A program made the position numbers and the translations under genes. Source: Rotaria macrura (Eukaryota; Rotifera; Eurotatoria; Philodinida; Philodinidae). Taken from it: 64,000 nt of DNA. The stretch's first letter is position 1. Every line of letters begins with the position of its first letter. Below are positions 11,497 through 22,137 of this stretch, piece by piece. The notes beneath the pieces are model-generated. The model was not told the DNA's origin, did not search any database, and saw only the letters and a list, made by a program, of their open reading frames with translations. The stretch covers positions 1 through 64,000 of the forward strand of contig OENT01000873.1 of assembly GCA_900239685.1 (NCBI GenBank), given 5' to 3'.

Positions 11497-12731
11497 GTCC
11501 TCAATGTCAAAGTGCAATAGATGGTCGAGATAAATATTGCAAGGATTGCCAATCGATGTTAGTTTGGACATGTATTGCGTCTGGTAAATCTGGTCTATAT
11601 ACTAATTACTATCGACATCATGATAGATATACTTATTGTTCACCAGAACTTGAACGAGAAAGAGAAGAAATAAAGTAAGAAAAGAAAATGGCAAGTCTAC
11701 AAAAGACTTCAACCATTATATGTTGGTTGGTGTAATTTATCTATTCATGTGACAGAAATACTTTTACTCCACCACCTAGTTTTTCTCGAACACTTGATGA
11801 CTAATAATGATGATATTTTTTGCCTATAAATTATAGAACAATGTCCATGATCAGAGTGGAGTCGTAGTGATAATTACTGTCTACGACATACTGGACATTA
11901 TATCGAACAAATACAGAGATTATGCTGTATGTGTAAACAATCGATCGTCGAATATTGTACCAATCGACAACAGCAATATACACAAAGTTCAAACATAGCA
12001 TTCTTGTCTCCTATGAATTAACTTGCTGTTAAGTTATGATATTAAAAATATTATCACTCATAAGGTTATATAGCAAGCGAACTCGAATTCAGTCAACCAA
12101 CAGTCAATTATTTCTTCATAGCCATGATGAATATTCTTCATTCCTGTGTTTTTACGAAATTAATTTCACTACTAGCTGATATGGAACATGAAACCACAAC
12201 ACATTAACCGGAGCAACATCAGAAACTGATAGTTGATTCAACTTTTATTGGAATTCATCAGCCTGAGAATTCGGAAATGCGCAAAAAGTATTTTCATGTA
12301 AAACGTCTACCAATTATGCATTTAAAATACGGATAGCTTTTGATTTTAATCATCATATAGTAAATGTCTCCAAATGTTATCATAGCAGGGTGCATGATAT
12401 AAATGTTTTACGAGAATCAGGTTTACTAGAATATACAGGGGACAATGTACAAATTATTGCTGATAAAGGTTATGTTGGTGATCAATATGTAATTACTTCA
12501 AGGAAAAGGCCTCATGGTAGTGTATTAACAGATGAAACAAGAGCTGCTATTGAAAATATAAATCAGCGTATTAAGCAATATGCCATTTTAGGACATATTT
12601 ACAGAGGATCTTATGATGACTTTCATAAGATTACTAAAATTGTACAGTTTGTTTGTGCTTTATGTAATCTTAACTTAGATAATATTTGTTTTCTGAATAG
12701 TTATAAAGTCATTTTCATTGCTACAATTTGA
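11497..12731 (+). pseudogene. Decayed DDE transposase (Harbinger / IS5-like)
   Basis: The pieces read in several frames. At 11497-11672 there is a zinc-finger-like stretch with C-x2-C, C-x2-C and HH...C. At 11850-11990 there is a second Cys/His cluster (CCMC-type), broken by a stop. At 12064-12210 there is a helix-turn-helix-like segment (SELEFSQPTVNYF). From 12235 there is a DDE nuclease core: DSTFIGIH with the first Asp, HDINVLRESGLL, ADKGYVG with the second Asp, and IENINQRIKQY supplying the Glu. One frameshift lies near 12300 and several stops occur upstream, so no functional protein is expected. The family cuts and pastes DNA. Terminal repeats were not found. Harbinger against IS5-like placement is by motif style only. 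Confidence 0.75.
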
Positions 12732-13555
12732 TTACAACTTTCAAACGATAAAAAATGATAAAATATTACGAATATATGATCGTCCAATATGTTATGTTTA
12801 GATTCATTAAGCAATACAGATAAAATTTTCTTACTTACTACATCAGCAAAGTTCTCTTCGTCTAACTGTAAATCATCAAAAACATAAATTCTTGCTAAAA
12901 ATTCAAAATGACTTTTCATAATTGATCCTTCCTTGGCTAACCATTTCACTAAGCCTCGAGTATATGCAGCAGATAAATAGACGGTAACATCGTGTATTTT
13001 ATTCTCTGTGTGTTCTTTTAGTTCAATTAAAACGTTATTTCAAAATTCATGAATTTCTGAAGCTAAATATAGTGATTTCGCTGATTAAATACATGTTTGC
13101 TTTTCCTTACTGTCGAGTGCTTTTGTAAGATATTCAAGATTTTCATCTTTAATCCGTACATTCATCTTTAGTATTGACAAAGATATCGGCTACGAACGAT
13201 GAAATCAATTCACAATATGTACTGTCGTTTGAAATTTTCTCTCATGTCATATCACCTTCTTCTCCAACTATTACCGAATTATCTAACAATGTAGTTGATA
13301 AATTCTCAACATTTGGTATAATCTGTCGTTGAGAAATGATATCTAAAGCTATAATTGCAAGATTATCTATTAACTTTCCCAATGCTTTCGATTAGAGTTG
13401 GAAAAAAATCTGGTAAATCTTGGGTTTTGATGGTAGTCAATACTATTGATCGTACCGCTTCGATTTTTAATTCAGAATTATAATGTGAATCATTTAGCAT
13501 ATGAAAGTAGGTTTTTAATTGAGACTCACCCAAAGCTCTACTATAACTACATACA
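12701..13555 (-). pseudogene. Decayed gene of unknown family
   Basis: Reading the minus strand from about 13555 down gives long protein-like stretches interrupted by two frameshifts (near 13380 and 13165) and at least three in-frame stops. Recognisable blocks include LKIEAVRSIVLTT, DLPDFFPTLIESIGK, LAIIALDIISQRQIIPN and, nearest the 3' end, TRGLVKWLAKEGSIMKSHFE followed by FLARIYVFDDLQLDEENF. The alternation of amphipathic helices recalls HEAT or armadillo-type repeats, but no family is identified. It lies tail-to-tail with the decayed transposase. I judge it a relic of a real gene because the composition stays coding-like over about 280 codons. Confidence 0.55.
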
Positions 13556-14600
13556 TAGTGTCAAGGTAATTATTAATTATCGCATAAATGTTTTTATTTG
13601 TTCATTTATATTAATGTTGTTTAATCAATCGATTATTCTGGGTGGATGAGGGTAGGTGTGGGTGGGGATAAGAGACAGCGGAAACATTCATGCAAACCAA
13701 CACCTACACCGTCAATAAACTAAACTCGATACCTTATGAAAATCTTTGCTTTTTCTTATATACAATACTTATTCGAGTACTTTGAATTTCGTCATTTATT
13801 CCCCAGTGTTGATTTTGATTGTTTTCTTTCGGGAATATTTTTGCAATTAAGCACTCTTTCTTATACTTTTATGTGGCAGCGACAAAATGAAGGAATGAGT
13901 AAAACAGTCATTCAAAATGAGACAGTGTTCGTAGTACGTGTACTAATTGAAGCGTTGATAGATCAGCATGAAGTGCTCGAAATATTTTTACTACACTTTA
14001 TGTGATGGTTTCTAGATGGTATTTTGGATGAATAATGAGGATAGAAAATGGGGACTTATCGTCCAAAAAGCTCACAAAAAATGGCGGATTGTACTTTTGA
14101 CACATTTTTATGAAACATGTCCAGATTTCGTGAATTCTAAACTACTGCAGAAACAGAACTCATGGTTAATAGAAAGTATGCTTGTATGTCGTATCGATAG
14201 AGAATTATAAGAGAATGAGAATCATTTCGAATTCATGGAATTCTAATAGCTCGAGTATCTGGTTTTTTTTGCTATTTTATTCATCCTCTTCTATTGCCAT
14301 ACTCATACCCTTACATTCGTCTTCTATTCCATTTGTTTATTCGTTTCTTCTCGAAAGCGTTGAGTTGTTTTTTTTTGTTGCTTTTCTACTGAAAGGCGAA
14401 GCAGGAGAGAAACTAATTAAACTTGACAAGGACTCCATATGAAAGAAAAAGAATGAAAAATTGTATATGTAACATGAATTTTACGAATTCACTTTTTTAT
14501 TGCATTCATCATACTACATGTTTTTCAATCCTTTGTGTAAGTATTTATATGCACAAAATTTGCTTCAGTGAAACATACCTTTCGACAACACATTAGACTC
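13556..14600. other. Intergenic, no gene recognised
   Basis: Contains a short G-rich tract at 13636-13672 and short open frames (13736-14005, 14016-14210, 14182-14442). The last is mostly Ser/Phe-rich low-complexity translation. None is convincing as a gene. Confidence 0.4.
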
Positions 14601-14753
14601 ATGTCTGAAAAAGTGCCGTCATCTCTTCTTGGATTACCTGTTGACATTGTCTACAGGATTTTCGACAATCTGGATGAATTTAAGCTTTTTGTTTCAAATC
14701 GTGACGTATGCTCTCGACTGAACTTGATCTCTGATACATATCATCGATATCAG
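14601..14753 (+). CDS. F-box-like first exon, gene otherwise unresolved
   Basis: A 51-codon open exon from ATG 14601 to a good donor (CAG/GTAAAA at 14754). It encodes an F-box-like helix set: SLLGLPVDIVYRIFDNLDEF, then LFVSNRDVCSRLNLISDTYH. The LPxDIVYRIFDxL core is typical of F-box motifs, which bind SKP1 in ubiquitin ligases. The exon ends in phase 0. No following exon is identifiable nearby. The first clear phase-0 exon downstream on the same strand is the LRR array at 19737, about 5 kb away across transposon-rich sequence. F-box plus LRR would be a sensible architecture, but the connection is inference only. It could instead be a stranded exon of a broken gene. Confidence 0.55.
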
Positions 14754-16561
14754 GTAAAAACGATTTAGTTTAGGTGTCGTATTTTTTATTTTCAAAAAAA
14801 TACAAATTTGTTGATAATATATTGCCTAAGCTGAATTTGATGTGAGAATTATAAACAGTTATATAATTCAGATGGTTCCTACAGATTTTGTTTCATTTTG
14901 CTGCCACATTTTTGAGAAAACTCAATTCTATTTTATTGTCCTAACATAGTTATAGCAAAGAATACTTCAAATGAATTTGAAAAGATAATATTCTTTGCTT
15001 CATTAAATGAGATGAATTAATGTACAAAGCTCCTTGTTGAATGCCTTTTGAACACATTTTTATGATGAATATGTATATATGTGATAAGTTTCACCGATTT
15101 AATAAACAAACACAAGAACAATGGTTGAAGTTCGCTCTACTAGTGAACCATCTCAGTTTCTCTATGACAATTGTCAAGAACTTTGTTTGTTTCACCAACA
15201 AAAATACCATTACTTATCCTCCTCTCCCTCTGCTTACTTGAAATATTCTGGATTTCTAAATCAATCGGTTTTCTTATTGAAAATACCAATATCTAAAACT
15301 AATAACAAATAATTTCATGCCAGACATGTTTACTCACAGTGAATTTAGACAGTTGAGAAAAGTCCAAATCTGAGTGCACCTCCAAAAAATATTCTTGCAT
15401 AGCCGCTGTTACGCAACACGGTCCTCTAGTTTCTCTTTCTCTTTCATATACCACATGACCATTCAAAATAGAGAACAGCGACTTCTAAAAAAAATATGGA
15501 ACCGAGACCTTGCTTAACGGTAACTAAGGAACGATTTAATTGCAATGCAGCTTTAAACCGAAATGACTGATGCTCGCCATAGTGGTATACCCAGCCTATG
15601 TTTCACGCAAGTATATACAAAAGCGATTAGAAATGAATAAAAAGATTACCGATTTAGTATTTGAGAGGAGCCTAAAGCATTGTACATCTAGCCATTCTCA
15701 TATGGTTTCCACATTCGAAATCTGCTTATCGATTGGAAACATAGAATCCTAATCTTATCAGAAATACATAAATCTTTTCGTCTATATCGACACACGTAGT
15801 AGGAGTGAGCTAACAAGTTTTGTGGAAGTGCTGTAGTCGCTTTTTCATCGCTATTAAATGACTCTGTAAAATGTAGTTCTAATAATAATTTGGATAGTTC
15901 TCCACTAAAAAACAAAGATTCTATAACTAATAAAAAGTGTCGATACAAGTTTAGAATTTTTGAAACTGAAAACCTCGTCATAATGGGCTTGGTTGAATTT
16001 TAGTCACGTATGGTGCAACCATAAAAAGAAACCATATTTTATATCTTGCAATACATATAGTGGCGTAACCAGGTAGGGCGGTGCTCTACCGATGGGATTA
16101 CTAGCCATACTATCTGCATTAAAAAAAACTGATTTCTTAATAATAATAGACATGATAAAACACGGATAGTTTAGATTCCCTTCTACCNATCCTTCGTTGA
16201 TATTGACATTAAATTATATTGTCGATTGGATACAACGTTGATTATCGGTTATTTCTCAAAATAGATTACCTTCTGTTCTTATAGTAATAGTTGATGGATT
16301 ATTAAGATGCCGGTACCTGGAATTTCAAGTAAAATTTCTCTTGCTTTTTACATCATTTGATAAAGAGCAAGATCTGCAAGCCATGAAGGTCTACGCTTTA
16401 GCCTTAGTAGATGGTATCTTCTCACCAAAAATACAACATAGTCCGACGATTTCGTCAAAAACGAAAGAACTATTTCACAAAATGTGCAGAAGGTTTTGCT
16501 TTATTATTTCGTTCAATTTTTTGAAACTTATTTTTTCAGATTCAGCATCGAAGACTGAGTA
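14754..16561. other. Non-coding or decayed sequence after the F-box-like exon
   Basis: No spliced continuation of the F-box-like exon was found. At about 16350-16490 a plus-strand stretch reads as protein-like (KEQDLQAMKVYALALVDGIF, then SPKIQHSPTISSKTKELFH) and ends near a possible donor. It may be a remnant exon, of no family I know. An ambiguous base (n) is at 16188. The remainder shows nothing. Confidence 0.35.
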
Positions 16562-17508
16562 GAGATACGTTGTAAAATATCTTATACATTCCCAGTGAAA
16601 AATTGTCAGATTTTATGAGATTCTATGAGATTATGATCGGATTTTTGCGCAACAAAATCAAAATTATAATCGATTGAAATTTTTCAAATCCAAGATAATT
16701 TAATTTTTAATCAAAAATAATCTTTTAAATTAAGTATAATTTTGATTTCAATCAAATTTTACTTGATTTTAATCCAGATTCTACCCTGATTTAGTAGGTT
16801 CATTTTTAATCAAAAACAATCTTGTAAATTAAGTCTAATTTTGATTAAAATCAAGTAAAATTTGATTGAAATCAAAATTATACTTAATTTAAAAGATTAT
16901 TTTTGATTAAAAATTAAATTATCTTGGATTTGAAAAATTTCAATCGATTATAATTTTGATTTTGTTGCACAAAAATCCGATCATAATCTCATAGAATCTG
17001 ACTATTTTTCACTGGGATCCAACACGTTATTGACGATGGAGCTTGAAATTGCATTGAGTGTACTATGCAGAAATCGATTTTGTAAATCTGTCTGACTTTT
17101 CTATTTAAATGATGGAGTGAAATATTTTATCTCATTCTATTCATCGTCCCACCCCGCATCATAAAATCGATCATGTTTTTCATTTCTATTTCGGTGTTCA
17201 GTAAACCCATTCTTTTTGGATTTCGGGTTTAAAAAAATAAAATTCAAACCGCATATCATCCTTTTCTACATAAAACGCCATTTCCATACAATAATATAAC
17301 CATATTCGGAGTGAACTCATAAAAAACTGAATCAAACGATGACGGATGCTTTGTTGAGTAGAATGAAATAAAATGTTTCATTCCATCGCTTACATTGAAA
17401 AATCAGATAGATTTACAAAATCGATTGATGTGTAATGCACTCGATGTAATTTCATGCCCTATCGTCAATAACGGTTTTGGTGTATAAGATATTTTACAAT
17501 GTATTTTT
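16562..17508. repeat. Large foldback element
   Basis: The outer left arm (from 16562, GTTGTAAAATATCTTATACA, continuing after the nested element with GTTATTGACGATGG and ATCGATTTTGTAAATCTGTC) is the inverse of the right arm (17280-17508), which reads GATAGATTTACAAAATCGAT, CGTCAATAACGG and TGTATAAGATATTTTACAAT. Unpaired sequence is about 17195-17280. The left arm is interrupted by a second palindromic element. No coding capacity is seen. It is probably a non-autonomous foldback transposon. Confidence 0.75.
16591..17016. mobile_element. Nested palindromic MITE (CCCAGTG ends)
   Basis: A 426-bp near-palindrome with ends CCCAGTGAAAAAT and ATTTTTCACTGGG, inserted into the left arm of the larger foldback element. 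Arms share blocks such as GATCGGATTTTTG / CAAAAATCCGATC and TTTTTAATCAAAAA-type AT-rich words, with the centre near 16800. Comparison with the intact right arm of the host element shows the insertion point (TTATACA next to CC). The exact target duplication is uncertain. A related fragment lies in an intron at 54.9 kb. Confidence 0.8.
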
Positions 17509-17750
17509 ACTTAGTTTTTAATGCTACATCTGAAAAAATTACTTTCAAAGATTCAACAAAGGAATAAAGCAAAAATTATTATACATTTTGTAAAATAGAT
17601 GTTTTTGAACAGCAACATCTTCGGAGTATTTTGGATTTTTGACAGGAAGAAAGGATTTACTAAGGTTCAAAGTACAGTTTCATGATCAACAGATTCTGCT
17701 GTATCAAATGATGTAAAAAGTGAGAAAAAAATTTACTTGAAATTCGGGTA

Positions 17751-17922
17751 GGTATCATTTTCCCTAAATTGAAATCCCTAAATCTATCCTTAAAAAGATC
17801 CCTATTTCCGAAAATTAATTTTGACGTTGGTTCTGGCCAAAATTAGTGTCAAAAAGAGTTTTCGAAAATCGGGATCTTTTTAGGGATTGATTTAGGGATT
17901 TCAATTTAGGGAAAATGATACC
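17751..17922. repeat. Short foldback element
   Basis: The terminal 34 bases (GGTATCATTTTCCCTAAATT and on to CCCTAAATC) are a perfect or near-perfect inverse of the right end (GATTTAGGGATTTCAATTTA then GGGAAAATGATACC). Inner arms pair AAAAAGATCCC with GGGATCTTTTT. The centre is near 17837. Non-coding; probably a MITE of about 170-180 bp. Confidence 0.8.
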
Positions 17923-19652
17923 CATTCGAAATTCGAAGTGTCGACATCTTACGTAACCAATGATTTCTTGATCTACTTATGACCATGATCTCACAATTAA
18001 ACTACGTGAAAAAGACCGTGATACTGGTGATGGATGATTTTGGCGATTTGCACAAAATAGCACTATTCTTTCAATGTAAAACCATGCGCTTTTCAATTTT
18101 CTCTTAATAAATCAACTAAACAACCTGTTCCATCCTTTTACTATGGAAAAGAAACATCACCCATTATCAAAAACATGTTGTGGAAAATAGATAGGATGCC
18201 ACTCTAACACCCGAGAAAGCCTGGTTACACTACTAGATACATGTGAAAATATTCTACATTTCGCATTAATCAACAGTATCAGTTCAATAATAAAGTCCAA
18301 AAAATGCCGCCATACGTCTAGCAGAGTCAATTATATTGAATACATCCCGAAAATAGAATATAGAAATTTTTCAAACAAATCCACTAATCAGTATTTCCCT
18401 TATCATCGTAAAAGTACTAATTCCCAGAAAAGATTTTCTCAGCCGAAAGCTGCTCCACTGAACCGTAAATCAAAACACAACGTTGTAGTGAGTTTTGAAA
18501 AATGCACAGTAGCCTTTTTATTGGAATAGTGGATATCAGAATAACCTTCAATTTTCATAACAATTTAATTCTCAGAGGTGGCCCTATCATTCAGTCACTC
18601 CGAGGATCTCTCCATGTACCCTTCTAAAAAATCTCCTTCAACTAAACTTTTCCACTAAGCTTCTATCAGTTTGTCTATTTCCAGGTAAGTTTCCACAAAG
18701 CGCATTCTACATTCCACTCTTTTAGATATTAGAGTTGGTCTCTTTCCGAATCATTCCTCTTCAATAAGGGTGTAATTTTTCTCAATAGACAATTCCACAC
18801 CTACAGCTAGATGAACTGCACAATGCAGTTGAACANCATGCACAATCCTGCACTACAATCTCACAATAACCATATTCATCTAGCTCGAACGAATGAATCG
18901 ATACGCATCCTTCCAGAACAACCTCTAATAAAGTTCATATAAAAAGTGTTTCATGAATCATTTTTCCATCCTATTAAATACCATTTTCGAAACCGATATC
19001 AGTGACAAACCTAAAATCTGACGAATAGCTGTTCCTAAAAAAAACTCACTCCTCCTCTCTTAAAACGGACCCTATTGTCTAAAAAACAATCCCACTTATT
19101 GAACACTCTTAAATACCATACGCAACAGGACTGTTCCATAGGTACTAAACCAAAAAAACACAATGTATCCAATTTTTTTAATTTCCATTTAGTTTTGTAG
19201 AGCTCATTCCACTCTACAAAACCTTCCATTTCAGATTACAGCAGAATGTAGCCATTTTTTGATCAAGACGCCTACCTTTTTAGGCGCATGTGCATAAATA
19301 AATCTTTAAAAGATGTCATTGGGTAATTTGAAACCAACATATCTTGTAGAGCTGAACATTTTGCTACAATTTGTTTTAAAAATGTCTGAAAATAACTGTG
19401 CTAGAGCTAAAATACTGAAAAACATAAGGTACTTCTGATAAGAAACCCGGTTTTAATATTTTCGCTATAAAAACTTTCTCATTTTGCATTTTAATTTTTT
19501 TCAAAACCAAAATGATCAGCGAAACAACCTCTATGAAACTAAATGGAAATACAAAACAAAATTTGGTTCCTTTGTCTTTTTTTTGCTTCAATACCCACGG
19601 AAGAGCCCAACAACATTCTCCTTCTTCACTCCTTCTCTCTTTCGTTTTACCA
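17923..19652. other. Intergenic or decayed sequence
   Basis: No intact gene. Minus-strand reading at 19035-19229 gives a 64-codon frame with WNELYKTKWKLK. A related plus-strand stretch at 19520-19560 reads NNLYETKWKYK, so the two may be diverged inverted copies of the same unknown sequence. An ambiguous base (n) is at 18836, within a small palindromic area (AGCTAGATGAA at 18806 and TTCATCTAGCT at 18881). Confidence 0.35.
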
Positions 19653-19736
19653 CGAGGCATCGAATTCTATCATTTGACGAGTGCACTCCAACAGTGATTC
19701 ACAGAATGCCATCATCATCATAAAACTTCAATACAG

Positions 19737-21933
19737 ACACTAACCACACTAGATCTCAAGTGGGAACGAATCGATGCCGATCGTTTACAACATTTGGCCG
19801 ACGTTCTAAAACATAATAACGCGAGTCCCATTCTATTCTCATTAGTATTATAGAAGCATCCACACTTTTTCATACAGACACTAACCTCACTTATTCTCGG
19901 CCAACATCGAATTGGAACGGAGGGAGCACTACATCTGGCAGACGCCCTAAAACATAACAACGTGAGTCCCATTCAATCCTCGCCTTTATCGTCAGCACCA
20001 CCACATACTCTCATACAGACACTCACCACACTGCATATCAGTAGCAATGGAATACACGTTGAAGGAGCTGGCTATTTCGCTCAAGCATTACAACACAATA
20101 CCGTGAGACTCATTCTATACTCATCCGTATCAAACAAACATCCACACTTTCCACACAGACAATCACAACACTAGATCTCAACTGTAATGGAATCGGAGAT
20201 GAGGGAGCAAAATATCTTGCGAACGCATTAGAACCTAATACTGTGAGTCTCTTTGTATCCTCAGCTATATCAAACAAACATCCACACTTTCCACACAGAC
20301 AATCACCACACTGAAGCTCATCTCTAATGGAATCGGAGCCGAGGGAGCACAATATCTTGCTGACGCATTAAAAAATAATTCCGTGACTCTCATTCTATCC
20401 TCATCCGTATCATACAAATTTCCACACTTTTTCATACAGACACTCACCACACTAAATCTCGACTGGAATAAAATCAGAACAGAGGGAGCGCAATATTTGG
20501 CTGTTGCATTAAGACAAAATACCGTAAGTCTCATTCTATGCTCATCTGTATCATAGAAACATCCACACTTTTTCATACAGAAACTCACCACACTAAATCT
20601 TAGGTGGAATGAAATCCCAGCCAAGGGAGCACACCATCTGGCTGTTGCATTAAGACAAAATAACGTGAGTCTCAATTCATCCTTATCTGCATCACACATA
20701 CATCCACGCGTTTTCATACAGACACTCACCACACTGAATCTCAATATGAATGAAATAGAAGTTGAAGGAGCACAATATTTGGCTGATGCATTAAGACAAA
20801 ATGCCGTGAGTCTCATTCTATGCTGATCTGTATCATAGAAACATCCACACTATTTGATACAGACACTCATCACACTAGATCTCGAATGCAATAGAATTAG
20901 CACGTGCGGAGCAGAACATATAGCAGCAGCATTACGGCATAATTCCGTGGGTCCCATTCTATCTTCACCTCTCTCTAAAAAAAACCGTTTCCCAGGAAAA
21001 CAGCGCAAAACCGTTTGCAAGGGCTTGGAAACGCTTTTCTTACCTTCGGGGACTGTTTCAACGGTTTCTGACTGTTCTGAAGTGCAATTGTTACCTTCAG
21101 AAACTATGAAAAGGTTTCCGATAGTAACAAACTCGTAAACCGAAAATGGTTTCCGAGCCTCGCATGCTCTTCCAAGCGTTTCCGAGCTTCGGGAACCACT
21201 TTCGGTTTACGAGTTTGTTACTTTCGGAAACATTTTAAGAGTTTCTGAAGGTATAAATGGGTTTCATAAAGGTCGGAAACCGTTGAAACAGTCCCCGAAG
21301 GTAAGAAAAGCGTTTCCAAACCCTTGCAAACGGTTTTTCGTAGGTTTTCTGAAATACAGTTTTTTTTAGAGAGCTCTATCATACAAACATCCGCACACTT
21401 TCATACAGACACTCACCACACTAAATCTCAATAGCAATTTTATAAAAGATGAAGGAGCACAATATTTCGCAGATGCATTAAAACATAATACCGTGAGTCG
21501 CATTCTATCCTCATCACTGTCATACAAACTTTATCCCTTGTTCATGCAGGCACTCACCACGCTCGATCTCGGCAATAATCGGATCGGAGTCAGGGGAGCA
21601 CAGTATCTGGGTGATGCATTGAACAATAATACCGTGAGTCTAAGTCTATCCTCATTTGTGTCATACATAAATTCATAGCTCTTCATACAGACACTCAAAA
21701 CACTAGCTCTCATTTTTAATCAAATCGGACCCAAGGGAGCACAATATTTGGCGGATGCATTAAAACATAATACCGTGAGTCTTATACAATCGCCATCTGT
21801 ATCTTACATACATCCACACCTTTTTATACAGACACTCACCACACTAGACGGTCAATTCTATACTATCGGCACGAAACTTGATAGCTGTTTGAGGGAATTC
21901 GTTCAACCAAATAACCAATACGCCAAGTCGTGA
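19737..21933 (+). CDS. LRR (ribonuclease-inhibitor type) protein, one repeat per exon; 5' end missing
   Basis: Twelve 84-bp exons (starts 19737, 19878, 20019, 20159, 20299, 20440, 20581, 20722, 20863, 21409, 21550, 21691) each encode one 28-residue LRR of the form TLTTLxLxxNxI...EGAQYLADAL..N. A final exon (21832-21933) adds 33 residues and a stop. All exons are phase 0. Introns are 56-57 bp, nearly identical (GTGAGTCTCATTC ... TTTTCATACAG), except the ninth, enlarged by a foldback element. The first donor is GC instead of GT. Such LRRs form curved surfaces for protein binding, as in NLR proteins and RNase inhibitor. No ATG or effector domain is found. A diverged half-repeat (RGIEFYHLTSALQ, 19653-19694) lies just upstream but does not splice in frame. 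Either a distant first exon exists or the gene is 5'-truncated. Confidence 0.82.
20971..21373. mobile_element. Foldback element inside an LRR intron
   Basis: A 403-bp palindrome with ends CTCTCTAAAAAAAAC and GTTTTTTTTAGAGAG, inserted in the ninth intron of the LRR array. Arms pair over blocks such as GAAACGCTTTTCTTACCTTC / GAAGGTAAGAAAAGCGTTTC and GTAACAAACTCGTAAACCGA / TCGGTTTACGAGTTTGTTAC. The intron is 462 bp; removing the element leaves 59 bp against the usual 57. This fits a 2-bp target duplication (CT). Splice sites on both sides remain intact. Confidence 0.88.
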
Positions 21934-22137
21934 ACATATCGAGGAACGTTTCTGGATTGATTCATAAACGTGCATCATGTGTGTATGGTTGTGGGTGCAG
22001 TTGAGTATTCGCATGTCGATTTCCGTGTGTGTTTAATTTTGGCATGAGTGTGGGTGAGGGTGCAATGTCGGCGTGACCTTAGTTATGGTTGTGCGTGTGG
22101 TTGCGGATCCGCATTTGGATATGCGCGTGTTTGTCAG

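Noticed and set aside
20110..20816. Long minus-strand open frames (up to 183 codons) rich in Cys and Ser
   Set aside because: They are the antisense of the LRR exons and introns; their apparent repeats come from the 141-bp DNA repeat.
19737..21933. Regular direct repeats resembling a CRISPR array
   Set aside because: The unit is 141 bp, encodes LRRs in frame and is bounded by splice sites in a eukaryotic genome; there are no unique spacers or cas genes.
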